Assembly (NCBI RefSeq): GCF_001311985.1
Contig: NZ_BBCJ01000027.1
Span: 1 to 64,000, forward strand
Length of the DNA: 64,000 nucleotides
Source: Geotalea toluenoxydans JCM 15764
Lineage (GTDB): Bacteria > Desulfobacterota > Desulfuromonadia > Geobacterales > Geobacteraceae
Direction: 5' to 3'
Every line of letters starts with the position of its first letter. The first letter of the stretch is position 1. Positions 1-10,136 of this stretch are shown here, piece by piece. Position numbers and translations under genes: made by a program. The notes under the pieces were generated by a model. That model was not told where the DNA came from and did not search any database. It was given only the letters and a program-made list of their open reading frames with translations.

Positions 1-95
1 CCCCCTATTCCATAGGGGGGAAGCGAACCCAGTGAGCAGGGGGGTCGATTTGCCTATTCCATAGGGGGTAAGGGAACCTAAGTGAGCAGGGGGGT
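1..95. repeat. Two units of a palindromic intergenic repeat
   Basis: Two units of a repeat of about 45 nt, at 1-45 and 53-95. Each opens with a GC-rich palindrome (CCCCCTATTCCATAGGGGG) followed by a tail with the pattern AAGCGAA...AGTGAGCAGGGGGGT. Two more units lie at 2749-2794 and 2801-2839. The second unit ends 1 nt from the stop codon of the leftward TolC-like gene, so in that gene's transcript the element would be the immediate 3' end. It resembles REP/BIME elements in size and hairpin form. A role in transcript ending or stability is inference. Confidence 0.7.
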
Positions 96-96
96 A

Positions 97-1370
97 CTAC
101 AACTCTCCCACCGCCCGCTTCACCCTCGCCGCCGCCACCTGGTAATCGAAAACCGAGCGGAAGTAGTCGTTCCGTGTCTGGGTGAGCAGGGTCTGGGCAT
201 CGATGACGTCGGTGGCCGTCCCCACCTTTTCCACATAGCGGTCATTGTTGATGCGCAGGTTTTCCTCGCTCTGGCGGATGGCCATCTCCGAGACGGAAAT
301 GCGCTCTTCGGCCACCTTGAGGTCATTCAGGGCAGTCTCCAGCTCAAGGCGGACATTCGCTTCCAGGTTACGCAGCCGCTCTTCTTCCCGCGACCTGATC
401 TTCACCGCCTGCCGTTTGCGGGAGGTTGTAGCGAGACCATCGAAAAGGTTGATCTTGAAGCCGACCGTTGCCGACAGGATCGTCTGTTCCTGGACCCTGT
501 TGTTTTCCAGATAGTCCATGGCCAGCTTGGCGTACAGTTCCGGATAGTAGCTGCTCCTGTATTCCCTGATGGCGGCTTCATCGGCCCGGATGGTCTTCTT
601 TATGGCCTCGATTTCCGGTCGCTTGCGCAGGGCGATCTCCATCATCATATGCAGATCTGCCGTTTCCGTGTGCTGTTCCGGCTCCTCCAGTTCTGAACGA
701 AAGCCCGCCACCTGGCCGGTGAGGAAGTTCAGGTAGAGCCAGCTGTTTTCCAGGGTGTTGGCAGCCGAGAGCCGCTTCTGTTTGCTGTTGGCCAGCTTTA
801 CCTGGGCCTGGAGCAGGTCGTTGCGCGTCACCACCCCCTGCTCGTACATATCCTGGGCCACTTTCTGGTGATGGGTCATCTGCTTTACCTCATCATCGGC
901 AGTGGCCAGGTATTTCTGCCCGGCGAGAATGCCGTAGTAGGCCCTGACCACCTGGAGAAAGACATCCTGCTCCTCTCCCCGGTAGGCCTGTTGAGCCGCT
1001 TCGCTGGCCATGACCGCCTGTTCCCTGCGAGCCCGCGTGCGGCCGAAATCGTAGAGGGTCTGGTAAATGGACAGGTTGGCGAAGGCATAATCAGCCTGCT
1101 GGGTCGGTATGGATTCCGCGGTGAATTTCACAGCCTGGGGAGCCTGCTGTGCCGCGTACCCCGCCTGCAGGTCCACCCGTGGCAGGTAACCGCTCGTGGC
1201 CACTCCGACAGCTTCGGCGGCCACTTGCTCATCATAGGCAGATGCTTGAGTTGGCTATTGGCAACAGCCGCCCGTGTCAAACAGTCTTTCAAGGTCAGTG
1301 CAAAGGCCGAGGTGGCGCTCAGGTACAGCTGGGCCACTGTCAGTATGGCGACTACGATCGGTTTCATCAT
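97..1370 (-). CDS. TolC-family outer-membrane efflux protein
   Basis: Outer-membrane channel subunit of a tripartite efflux or type I export system. A signal peptide covers about residues 1-25 (MMKPIVVAILTVAQ..., cleavage after SAFA). Two outer-membrane-efflux repeats follow, rich in long alpha-helical stretches, and the C-terminus ends in DYQVAAARVKRAVGEL. About 424 aa after repair, which is normal for the family. One base (G) appears to be missing near 1240; restoring it joins the N-terminal part to the 375-aa remainder. It lies 12 nt downstream of the marR gene on the same strand, so the pair is probably an operon with MarR-controlled efflux. The adaptor and pump genes would lie outside the window to the left. 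The exact substrate cannot be told. Confidence 0.85.
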
Positions 1371-1382
1371 GGTTTCTCCAGA

Positions 1383-1796
1383 TCAGCTGCGGAGTTTCTG
1401 CAGTAACTGTCTCAGGGTTTCCACTTCCCGGTCGGTAAGGGGAGCGGTGAAACGGGCCAGCGCCTTCATTGCCAGGGGCGAAAGCTCCTCTTTCATGGCT
1501 TTTCCCAGTTCGGACAGGCAGATCTGATAAGCACGGCGGTCTTTGGATGGGGCAATCTCTGGACCAGTCCCTCTTTTTCCAGCCGATCTATCAGCCCGCC
1601 AATGGTGGTGCGGTCAATCTGGCTTCGTGCCGACAGCTCCGCCTGGGAAAGCCCGTCTTCCTGCCAGAGAAAGCCGAGCAGACCGAACTGCTGCGTGGTC
1701 AGATCATATCCCTCGAACATTTCCTTAAAGATGGCACAGGCTCTCTGGTATGCCTTTGCCAACAGAAAGCCGACGTTTTTTTTCCATGTCTATCAT
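1383..1796 (-). CDS. MarR-family transcriptional regulator
   Basis: Winged-helix repressor of about 134-137 aa. The recognisable core is LTTQQFGLLGFLWQEDGLSQ, then the helix-turn-helix with SQIDRTTIGGLIDRLEKEGL, and the beta-wing, which reads HPKDRRAYQ after repair. Two compensating indels interrupt it. A run of eight A at 1777-1784 should be seven, giving a start MEKNVGFLLAKAYQ. One A is missing near 1547. Start codons are possible at 1796 or 1787. It is followed at once by the TolC-like gene, so it most likely controls its own efflux operon in response to a small ligand. Confidence 0.8.
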
Positions 1797-1822
1797 TGCG
1801 TAATCCTTCATAAATAAGGCAC

Positions 1823-1851
1823 ATTCAACCACATGGTCAGTATGCTGTCAA
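1823..1851 (-). promoter_or_regulatory. Candidate sigma-70 promoter of the marR-tolC operon
   Basis: Read on the minus strand: TTGACA (1851-1846), a 17-nt spacer, then TTGAAT (1828-1823), which matches four of six positions of the -10 consensus. It lies about 30 nt upstream of the marR start. A MarR operator would be expected to overlap it. I do not see a convincing inverted repeat. Confidence 0.35.
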
Positions 1852-1964
1852 TCGGTCAACCCAAGTTTTTTAAGGTGAAAGGCGGTCGGGACAAAAAGCA
1901 GCAGGTAATCTCCTTTGACTTTGAATTGCAGGCGGATTATATTTCCACGCTAATCGAGAGCCAC

Positions 1965-2666
1965 ATGATCCAGGAAATTAAAAATGAACTCGCCGTTCTT
2001 GCCGATGCAGCCGACGGCCTCTTCTTGCAGCGCTTCTTCAAGACCGGCCCCGGCCAGTATGGGGAAGGTGATCTCTTTCGCGGTATCCGCGTGCCGCCGT
2101 TGCGCAAGCTTGCTGCGGCTTATCTGGATCTGCCCCTGGAACAGGCGGCGCTGCTTTTATCCAGCAACTATCACGAGGACCGGCTTCTGGCGCTCCTGAT
2201 TCTGGTGGGCAAGTTCAAGCTGGGGGATGAGGCGGAGCGGGGTGCCATCTACAGGCTCTATCTTCAGAACACCCGCTTCATCAATAACTGGGATCTGGTG
2301 GATGCCTCGGCGGAGCATATCGTCGGTGGTTATCTTCTGGGGAGGGATTGCCGGCCGCTCCATGGGCTGGCCCGGTCCGGCAGCATCTGGGAAAGAAGGA
2401 TCGCCATCATGGCGACGTTCCATTTTACCCGCCGGGGCAGTTTTGATAAGACCCTTGAAATTGCGGAGATGTTGCTGCAGGACAGGGAAGACCTCATTCA
2501 CAAGGCGGTGGGCTGGATGCTCAGGGAAGTGGGCAAGCGCGACCTGCAGGCGGAAGAGGCGTTTCTTGCCGCCCATTACCGGCAGATGCCCAGAACCATG
2601 CTCCGCTATGCCATTGAGCGCTTTGCCGAGGAACGGCGGCAGGGCTACCTGAAGGGGATGCTGTAG
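1965..2666 (+). CDS. DNA alkylation repair protein (AlkD-like, HEAT repeats)
   Basis: Monofunctional DNA glycosylase family that removes bulky or cationic N3/N7-alkylated bases. The protein is 233 aa when started at ATG 1965 (MIQEIKNEL). The longer open frame back to 1833 has no family similarity I recognise and lies in the promoter region of marR. Visible family features are the alternating short helices of HEAT-like repeats, the INNWDLVDASAEHIVGG segment typical of the AlkD/AlkC-like family, and WERRIAIMATFHFTRRG. It is intact and transcribed divergently from marR. Downstream lie only repeats and the convergent slt gene. The family assignment is solid; the exact lesion repaired is not visible. 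Confidence 0.85.
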   Translation: MIQEIKNELAVLADAADGLFLQRFFKTGPGQYGEGDLFRGIRVPPLRKLAAAYLDLPLEQAALLLSSNYHEDRLLALLILVGKFKLGDEAERGAIYRLYLQNTRFINNWDLVDASAEHIVGGYLLGRDCRPLHGLARSGSIWERRIAIMATFHFTRRGSFDKTLEIAEMLLQDREDLIHKAVGWMLREVGKRDLQAEEAFLAAHYRQMPRTMLRYAIERFAEERRQGYLKGML

Positions 2667-2667
2667 G

Positions 2668-2840
2668 GGAACCCTTCAATCCCCCTTGAAGCAATGCAGT
2701 GGGACCCCCTCAGTCCCCCCAGGACCAACTGGAGTGGACCCCTCCAGTCCCCCCTATTTTATAGGGGGGAAGCGAACGTAGTGAGCAGGGGGGTGATGTT
2801 TATTTCATAGGGGGAAGCGAATGGAGTGAGCAGGGGGGTG
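2668..2840. repeat. Composite repeat cluster between convergent alkD-like and slt genes
   Basis: Two motif families are packed together. Three degenerate copies of GGGAMCCYYTCARTCCCCC (a C-run motif) lie at about 2668-2686, 2701-2720 and 2736-2754. Two units of the 45-nt palindromic repeat seen at 1-95 follow at 2749-2794 and 2801-2839. The hairpin CCCCCCTATTTTATAGGGGGG is at 2749-2769. The last unit ends 1 nt before the stop codon of slt (2841-2843), the same placement as at the tolC stop. Confidence 0.7.
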
Positions 2841-4993
2841 TTATTTAGCTGGCTGCAGTTCCGACTGAACCGCTGCTGTCTTCTCCGCCGGGGCCGTGGC
2901 CTTTTCCACCGGTTTCCGGTCCAGCCCATAGAACCGCTGGTACAGTTCCATGCCCGCCAGTACCTTTTTCACGTATTCCCTGGTTTCGCCGAAGGGAATA
3001 TTCTCGATGAATTGATCTCTGGGCATTTGCCCAAGCCTTTTTTCCCATTTGCCCACGTTGCCTGAACCGGCATTGTAGGCGGCAATGACCTTGACCAGGT
3101 CGCCGTTGTGGTATTCGAGCAGGTCTTTCAGATGTTTCGAGCCGAAACGGATGTTGACTGCCGGCGAGGTGAGGCTGTTTCTGTCCAGTTTGCCCCTTGC
3201 GACGGCTGAGGCGGTTGCTGGCATCAGCTGCATCAACCCCACTGCTCCCACCGGCGAGAGGGCCGTGGGGGAATAGGTGCTCTCGGCGCGAATTATGGCG
3301 TACACAAGGCTTTCGGGCAGGCTGCTGTCGCCGGCATTCTTCGTCACGTAGTCCCTGTAGGCCAGGGGATAGTTGAGGCCCCATATCAGGGCGGAATCCT
3401 TGTCCAGTCTGCTCAGACGCTCCTTTTTAAACAGATGGACCACCGCGTTGTAGTTGCCCATTTCCAGGTAAAGACGGGCGATTCCCTGCTGCATTTTTGG
3501 CTTTTTCTGGCCGGAGAGTTCCTTTTGGGCCTCATCATGAAAGCCGAGGGTTATCAGTGCTTTTACCCGCTCGAAACCGGCCGGTACCGGCAAAGCTTCG
3601 GTCAGGTCAACTGGCGGCAGAGTTGTTTCGGTACTGGCGATCCCCGATTCCTTGGCATGGGTAAGGGCATAATAACCCAGGGGGAATTCCGTCATCAGCT
3701 GGGAAAATGAGGCCTTGGCTCCTTCCTGGTCGCCGGCTGCCGCCTGGGATTTCCCTCGCCAGTAAAGGGCCCGGTCACGGGCATTTTCATAACCTGCCAG
3801 TTTGCCGAACCAGTCGCTTGCAGCCTTGTAGTCCCTGGCCTGGTACCGTTCCCAGGCGCTCTCCCAGAGCAGGCTCTTTTTCAGGCCGGACTCCGGATAA
3901 AGGAAGAGTGATCTCTGCAGCAGCTGTTGGGCTTCATCGGTCTTTTTCTGCGATTTTCTGATCTGGGCCGCTTCCAGCAGGGCATCGTCGCAAGAGCAGC
4001 TTTGGGCCAGGTATCGGCCAGCAGCAGGTATGCACTGACAGCTTCATCTTCCTTGCCGTTTTTTGCCAGTGTTCTTGCCAGCCAGAAGCGGATCTCCTCA
4101 TTCAGCACTTTCCCTGTGTTCACTTTCACCAGTGCTGTGAACAGCTGTTCCGCATCCTTGTAGTGTCTGGATTTGAAAAGCGCCTGCGCCTTTTTGAACT
4201 GGAATCTGACGTTGATTTCGGGATCTGAGGACTTCTGTAGTACCGAGTCAAAGGTCTTTATGGCCTGAGCATATCTACCCAGATCAAAGAGTATGGTTCC
4301 CTGGCGAAAAATCTCACTGGTGGAAAGAGGCTCGATTTTAATTCCCGTCTGTGCCAGCCGCTCCAGGTCGAGGGATGCCTTGGGAGTCAGCGAGGAGGCG
4401 GGATAATTGATGGGAATGGAGCGCAGAATGGAGGCTGCAGCGGCGGGGTCGCCAAGCTGCTCCCGGCAGAGTGCCGACCTGTAAAGTGCTGTCAGGGAAT
4501 CCGCCCCCTGGGGATATCTTTCGATGAAGTCGGTGTAGGTCTTCAAGGCATCCATGAAATTGCCGCCGGCATAGAGTTCGTTCCCCTTGAGATAAATGGC
4601 GGCCCGGCTGATCGGACTTTCAGGATAGACCTTCAGCATCTTTCCCAGAGAAGCCAGTGCCTCAGGATGTTTGTCCTGTCTGGAAAAAGCCGTTGCCTGA
4701 TTGTAGAGGGCATAATCTCCAAGGAGGGGGAAATTATCGGCGGCATAACCAAGATAGGAGATGGCCTCCTGCCACTGCTCCAGTTTTATGGCTGCCATGC
4801 CGAGAATGAAGTCGCGGATGCCGCTTTGGGGCGCTTTCAGTGCCGATTCCCGGGCGGGACCATAATCCTTGTCGCGGAAATGTGTCGATGCCTCCTGCAA
4901 CGCCTCGTCGGGCAGTGGAAAAAGGGTCGTGCCCGAAGCGGAGATGGAAAAAAGTATGATCAGGGCAAGGGCGGTGAGACTGCGGAACAACAT
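2841..4993 (-). CDS. slt: Soluble lytic murein transglycosylase (Slt)
   Basis: Periplasmic enzyme that cleaves the MurNAc-GlcNAc bond of peptidoglycan to give 1,6-anhydro ends. About 717 aa after repair. A signal peptide covers about residues 1-21. A long superhelical region of TPR-like repeats fills roughly residues 25-500. The C-terminal SLT domain carries the catalytic glutamate in RAESTYSPTALSPVGAVGLM, followed by LMPATA, AAYNAG and NIPFGETREYVKKV. One base change near 3990-4000 breaks the frame between the superhelix and the catalytic part. The gene is monocistronic, convergent with the alkD-like gene, and its stop abuts a palindromic repeat. Confidence 0.9.
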
Positions 4994-5131
4994 CGAAAAC
5001 TCCTTTTATGACAAATTCATTTGAAGTGGTAAATTAGTAATCATTACAATGGATTAGGGTCACACAGCTGCTTATACTAACTGCATCGTCCGTAAAAATG
5101 CAAAGCTTTTTGCCTTAAACGTGTAAAATGT

Positions 5132-5161
5132 TTGACAAGCCTGAAGAAATTTTAGCATATT
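5132..5161 (+). promoter_or_regulatory. Sigma-70 promoter upstream of rnr
   Basis: TTGACA at 5132-5137 and CATATT at 5156-5161, with an 18-nt spacer, 37 nt before the rnr start codon. The -35 is a perfect consensus. The surrounding 200-nt gap between the slt and rnr starts shows no other gene. Confidence 0.55.
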
Positions 5162-5197
5162 GAGTGCAGTTTTTTTTAATGAGCATGAGAGGGTCAT

Positions 5198-7477
5198 ATG
5201 AAGATAAAAAAAGAAGCCGTTGTAAAACTGCTGAAGAATAATGCCGGAGTTCCCATGGAATTCAGGGAAATGATGCAGGCTTTCGGCATCAGCAAAGCTG
5301 AGCGCCCAAAGTTCAAAGCGATCATCGACGGCTTCGTCGACGAGGGGGCGCTTCTGCGTTTGAGGGGGCGACTCTTTATCCTGCCGACCTCTGACGCCGG
5401 CCTGGCCGGCAAGCTGAGTGTCCACCGTGACGGCTACGGTTTCGTCATGCCGGAAGATGGGGGAGAGGATGTATTTATTCCCGCCCGTTATCTCAGGGAA
5501 AACATGCATGGCGATCGGGTCCAGGTGCAGATCGTGGCCAAAAAGAGGGACGGTAAGCAGGAAGGGCGAATCGTCAAGACACTGGAGCGTGGTTTTTCGA
5601 AACTCGTCGGTCGCTTTGAAAAGGGAGCTAAGGTCTCCCGCGTCATACCCGATGAGGTCCGTATCGGCAAGGACATCATAATTCCGGCGAAAGCCGCAGG
5701 CAAGGCGACAAACGGCCAGGTGGTCGTCGCCGAGATAACCTCCTACGCCGGTGCCGGCCGTTCCATGGAAGGAAGGATCGTCGAGGTTCTCGGCTGGCCC
5801 GATGAGCCGGAAGTGGAAGTGCAGACCATCATCAGAAAGCACGACCTGCCCGACGTTTTTCCGCCATCGGTCCTGAAGGCCGCCCGGGCGGTTCCCGAGA
5901 CTATCCAGGATTCGGACCACGAGGGGCGGACCGACCTGCGTGGCCAGCTGACGGTAACCATCGACGGGGAGACGGCCAAGGATTTCGACGATGCGGTTGC
6001 CGTGAAAAAAGAGGGGAAGGGGGCCATCCGCCTCTGGGTCTCCATCGCCGACGTTTCCCATTATGTAAAGCCGGGCTCTCCCCTGGACAAGGAGGCATAC
6101 CTGCGGGGTACTTCGGTCTATTTCCCCGACCGCTGCATTCCCATGCTTCCGGAAGAGCTTTCCAACGGCATTTGTTCCCTGAATCCCCAGGTGGACCGCC
6201 TGACGATGACGGCGGAGATGCTCTTCGATGGAAGCGGCACCATGCTGGAAGCGGCCTTCTACCCCAGCGTCATCAGGAGTGTGGCCAGGCTCACCTATAC
6301 CAAGGTGAAACAGATCGTCGTCGATAACGACGCGGAGCTGGTCAAGGAATACGCGGAGCTGGTGCCCGAGCTGAAAACCATGGAGGAACTGGCCCTGCGC
6401 CTGATGGCCAAGCGCCGGAAAAGGGGGAGCATCGATTTTGACCTGCCCGAACCGGAGATACTGCTGGATCTGACCGGCGGCATCACGGCCATTATCAGGG
6501 CCGAGCGCAACCTGGCCCACAAGATCATCGAGGAGTTCATGCTTGCCGCCAACGAGGCGGTTGCCTCCCATATTGAAGAGCGGGAGCTTCCCTTCCTTTA
6601 CCGGATCCACGAGACACCCGAGTTTGCCAAGCTGCAGGATTTCAAGGAGTTCATCTTCAATTTCGGCTATGAGCTGCGCCTGCAGGAGGAGAAAGTATCT
6701 CCTGGAGAGTTCCAGCGGATCCTTGACCAGGCCCAAGGCAAGCCGGAAGAGCGAATGATAAACGAGGTGCTGTTGCGCTGCATGAAGCAGGCACGCTACT
6801 CTGCGGAAAATGTCGGCCATTTCGGCTTGGCTGCCGCTTCCTATACCCATTTTACCTCTCCCATACGCCGCTATCCAGACCTGGTGGTGCACCGGATACT
6901 GAAAAAACAGCTGGCCAAAAAGATCGGCGAAAAAGAGAGGGAAAACCTGGCCTCAACCCTGCCGGAGACCGGCCTGCACACCAGCAAACGGGAGCGGGTG
7001 GCCATGGAGGCGGAACGGGAAATCGTCGAGCTGAAGAAGATGCAGTACATGCAGGACAAGGTGGGGGAAGAGTTCGACGGCATCATTACCGGGGTTGCTT
7101 CCTTCGGCTTTTTTGTGGAACTGGTGGAAATCTTCGTGGAGGGGATGGTGCATATCTCGACCCTGAAGCAGGACTTTTACGAATATGTGGAGAAACAGCA
7201 TGCCCTGATCGGCGAACGGAGCCGTACCATATACAGGATCGGCGATCCGGTGCGCATCAGGGTGGCCGCCGTCAGCCTGGAAAAGAAACAGGTGGAATTC
7301 GTCCTTGCCCGTCATGATGAAAGGGCTGCACCTGTGGCTGAAGGATATGGGGGGGATGAATTTCCCAAAATTCCGGTGCGGGGCAAATGGCCGAAAGTGG
7401 AAAGGAAAGAAGACCGCCGTTCCGGTGAAAAGGATCGCAGGGAGAGTGGTTCCAAGAAGGGCAGAAGGCGCAAGTGA
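5198..7477 (+). CDS. rnr: Ribonuclease R (3'-5' exoribonuclease)
   Basis: Processive 3'-5' hydrolytic exoribonuclease that degrades structured RNA (mRNA decay, rRNA quality control). 759 aa and intact. An N-terminal winged-helix segment (about 1-70) is followed by OB/cold-shock folds with GYGFVMPEDGGEDVFIP. The RNB catalytic domain has the Mg-binding aspartate cluster DGETAKDFDDAVAV near residue 262 and HFTSPIRRYPDLVVHR. An S1 domain covers about 624-705 (FDGIITGVASFGFFVELVEI). The tail from about residue 720 is very rich in Lys/Arg, as usual for RNase R and unlike RNase II. The start follows AGAGGG. A 606-aa open frame on the opposite strand is a by-product of codon use. Confidence 0.95.
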   Translation: MKIKKEAVVKLLKNNAGVPMEFREMMQAFGISKAERPKFKAIIDGFVDEGALLRLRGRLFILPTSDAGLAGKLSVHRDGYGFVMPEDGGEDVFIPARYLRENMHGDRVQVQIVAKKRDGKQEGRIVKTLERGFSKLVGRFEKGAKVSRVIPDEVRIGKDIIIPAKAAGKATNGQVVVAEITSYAGAGRSMEGRIVEVLGWPDEPEVEVQTIIRKHDLPDVFPPSVLKAARAVPETIQDSDHEGRTDLRGQLTVTIDGETAKDFDDAVAVKKEGKGAIRLWVSIADVSHYVKPGSPLDKEAYLRGTSVYFPDRCIPMLPEELSNGICSLNPQVDRLTMTAEMLFDGSGTMLEAAFYPSVIRSVARLTYTKVKQIVVDNDAELVKEYAELVPELKTMEELALRLMAKRRKRGSIDFDLPEPEILLDLTGGITAIIRAERNLAHKIIEEFMLAANEAVASHIEERELPFLYRIHETPEFAKLQDFKEFIFNFGYELRLQEEKVSPGEFQRILDQAQGKPEERMINEVLLRCMKQARYSAENVGHFGLAAASYTHFTSPIRRYPDLVVHRILKKQLAKKIGEKERENLASTLPETGLHTSKRERVAMEAEREIVELKKMQYMQDKVGEEFDGIITGVASFGFFVELVEIFVEGMVHISTLKQDFYEYVEKQHALIGERSRTIYRIGDPVRIRVAAVSLEKKQVEFVLARHDERAAPVAEGYGGDEFPKIPVRGKWPKVERKEDRRSGEKDRRESGSKKGRRRK

Positions 7478-7501
7478 ATTTTGCTGCAACCTGATGAATG
7501 A

Positions 7502-8800
7502 ATGAGTGAGGTATTGGTGAGGAATTCGGCTAACGCCCTGTTACGGGTCTGGTTTTTTTTATTCAAGATAATGGCTGCTGTTTTCATCGTGGAAACCCTG
7601 GTCATGCTGTTGATGCAGTATCCCCTGTCTTCACTGCCGGACAATAAGAAGACCTTTCTCGATGGAGCTTTTCTCCTGCTGTTTCTCTCTCCCATACTTT
7701 ATTTCCTGGTTGTCAGGCCACTGGTGCAGAAAAATGCCGAACATGCGGAATCCCAAGCCGATCTGGAAGAAGCCTTCTTCGAGTTGAACGAACGTAAAAC
7801 TTTTATCGAGTCGGTGTTGAAGAATATCCAGAGCGGTATTATCGTCACCGACCCGGAACTGAGAATCAATCTTGCCAATGAATACGCCCTTGATTTCTTT
7901 GCCAGAAAAGGGAGTGAACTGGTCGGGGTAAAACTTGACAAGGTTTGCCCGATGATCTACGACCTTATCCGTACCGGCACCTATGCTGCCGAAGTCACTG
8001 AATTAGGGCACCAACAGAGGACAGTCGGATACAAACGCTTCGATCTGAAGCAGGCCGATGGTTTGCTGGCCGGCCACATCATCACCTTCATCGACATTTC
8101 GGAAGTGGAAAAGGTCCGCAAGGAAATGCGCCAGAAGGAACGTCTCGCCACCATGGGGGAAGTGGTGGCGAGGGTTGCCCATGAGATGCGCAATCCACTT
8201 TTCGGCATTACCGCCTCATCCCAGATTTTGGCCATGGAACTGCCCCTGACGGCGGAGCAGAAGGAGCTGATGAATTCCATCCTCGTGGAAGGCCGACGCA
8301 TGAATCGACTGGTGGATGAACTCCTTGACTGCTCCAAGGAGATGAAACTGAAGAAGGTCCCTTTCGATATGGTCAAGGCGGTGCGGGACTCCATCAGTTT
8401 CAACGAGCCTTTGATCATGGAGAAGAGGCTTTTTTTGCACAAGTCCTTTGCTGAAGGGGAGGTTACCGTTACAGCCGATCAGGAAAGGATCAGGCAGGTG
8501 CTGGTCAACCTGCTGAAAAATGCTGTCGATGCCGTATCCGAGGGGGGGAACATAACTATCGAAATGGAGGGGAAGGATGGCAAGATTCTGATCCGCATCC
8601 TGGATTCGGGGCCCGGCATCCCTGAAGAGAGCCTTGAGAAAATCTTCGATATTTTTTACACCACCAAAAAAAGCGGGACCGGCCTGGGGCTCGCGGTCAG
8701 CAGAAAGATTATCGAAGCCCATGATGGTACCCTTGTGGCGGGAAACGGGCCTGGCGGGGCGGTCTTCACCATTACTCTCCCCCGGGGGCTTTCGGTATGA
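7502..8800 (+). CDS. PAS-containing sensor histidine kinase
   Basis: Membrane sensor kinase of 432 aa. Two hydrophobic segments (about residues 11-37 and 50-70) anchor it. A short coiled linker leads into a PAS domain (about 90-205, FIESVLKNIQSGIIVTDPEL). The HisKA dimerisation domain has the phospho-accepting His227 in VARVAHEMRNPLFGI. The ATPase domain has N box NLLKNAVDAV (about 337), G1 DSGPGIP and G2 GTGLGLAV. It overlaps the following sigma-54 activator by 4 nt (ATGA), so the two form a two-component pair. There is no large periplasmic loop, so the signal is probably cytoplasmic or membrane-derived. NtrB-like output is likely. Confidence 0.88.
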   Translation: MSEVLVRNSANALLRVWFFLFKIMAAVFIVETLVMLLMQYPLSSLPDNKKTFLDGAFLLLFLSPILYFLVVRPLVQKNAEHAESQADLEEAFFELNERKTFIESVLKNIQSGIIVTDPELRINLANEYALDFFARKGSELVGVKLDKVCPMIYDLIRTGTYAAEVTELGHQQRTVGYKRFDLKQADGLLAGHIITFIDISEVEKVRKEMRQKERLATMGEVVARVAHEMRNPLFGITASSQILAMELPLTAEQKELMNSILVEGRRMNRLVDELLDCSKEMKLKKVPFDMVKAVRDSISFNEPLIMEKRLFLHKSFAEGEVTVTADQERIRQVLVNLLKNAVDAVSEGGNITIEMEGKDGKILIRILDSGPGIPEESLEKIFDIFYTTKKSGTGLGLAVSRKIIEAHDGTLVAGNGPGGAVFTITLPRGLSV

Positions 8801-10136
8801 GAGCACTTGTCATAGATGATGAAAAAAGCATCAGACTTGCCCTTGGCCACTTTCTCACAAAAAGGGGTTATGGGGTGACCCAGGCGGCGACCGGAGAAGA
8901 GGGCCTGGCTTTGGCACGCGGCAACATGCCCGATGTTGTTTTTCTTGACTATCGGCTTCCTGATATGGAAGGGGAAGCATTGCTTCACCCCCTTACGGCG
9001 CCGGAGGTGGGAGCCCGAGTGATCATGATGACCGCCTATGTGGACCTGGACAAGGCGTTCAGGCCATGAAGAATGGAGCAGCCTATTTTTTTCCCAAGCC
9101 CCTCGACCTGGAGCAGGTTGCAGAGATATTGACGAGCATTGAGGAAACCTTGAAGTTGAAACAGGAGGTGGAATTCAGCAGAAAATCCGGCGGCGATCCT
9201 TCTGACGAAGAAGAAGTGATCGGCGACTCCCCCCAGATCATTAGAATCCAGAGGCTGGTAGCACTCATGCAGCTAATAAAAGCGCCCCGGTACTGATCCT
9301 TGGGGAATCCGGCACCGGCAAGGAGCGTGTTGCCAAGTCAATTCATCGTCAGAGCCAGGTGCCGGGACCGCTGGTGGAGATCAATTGCGCTTCCCTTTCG
9401 GAGCAGCTGCTTGAATCGGAGCTGTTCGGTCATGAAAAAGGAGCTTTTACCGATGCCAAGGAGAGTAAGCCGGGGCTTCTGGAAGTGGCCGATTCCGGCA
9501 CGGTCTTTTTTGATGAACTGGCGGAAATGCCCCTTGCCATCCAGGCCAAGCTGCTCAAGGTGCTGGACACGAGAAACTTTCGCCGGGTAGGCGGCATCGT
9601 CGACAAACGGACCGAAGCCCGGTTCATGGCTGCCACCAACAGAAACCTGGCGGCAATGGTCAAAGAGGGTTCCTTTCGCGAAGATCTGCTCTACCGCATC
9701 AATGTCCTGCCTATAACCGTTCCTCCTTTGCGCGAAAGGGGCACCGACGTGGTCATCCTTGCCGATTATTTTGTCCGCACCATGGGCAAAAAGATGGGCA
9801 AGTGCAAAGCAGGCATCTCCGTCGAGGCCATGAGGTGCCTGGCTGAATACCAATGGCCGGGCAATGTGCGGGAACTGAAAAATGTCATCGAAAGGGGGTT
9901 GATCCTGACGACAGGCAGTGAAATTACCCCCGATTGCCTGCCCCTCGAGCTGCGCAGGAGCCCGGCCTTTCCGGCGGCTGTAGCAGGGCTGAACAGCTGC
10001 GGCCATTGTGCCAGGTGAGGATGAATATATTTCCCGGGTTCTCCAGGCCACGGGGCATAATCATTCCCGTGCTGCCGCAGCCTTGGGTATCAGCCGCTCC
10101 ACACTTCTGGCCAAGCTGAAGAAGATGAAGGTGTAG
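8797..10136 (+). CDS. NtrC-family sigma-54-dependent response regulator
   Basis: Partner of the preceding kinase. The receiver domain has Asp about 51 in [12 protein letters not shown]. The AAA+ domain has Walker A GESGTGKE, Walker [12 protein letters not shown] and an arginine-finger region. A C-terminal Fis-type helix-turn-helix ends [20 protein letters not shown]. The loop that normally reads GAFTGA and contacts sigma-54 reads GAFTDA here. Three frame breaks interrupt the gene: a C missing near 9064 (AFQAMKNG), a G missing near 9270 ([13 protein letters not shown]) and one near 9990. After repair the protein is about 447 aa and complete. The last codons overlap a possible insertion-sequence relic. 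Confidence 0.85.

Noticed and set aside
1833-1964. N-terminal extension of the AlkD-like protein
   Set aside because: The first 44 residues do not resemble the family and overlap the likely marR promoter; ATG 1965 starts the conserved domain.
5072-6892. 606-residue open frame on the minus strand opposite rnr
   Set aside because: It has no recognisable domain, and its composition mirrors GC-rich codons of rnr. The sense gene has a full set of RNase R motifs.
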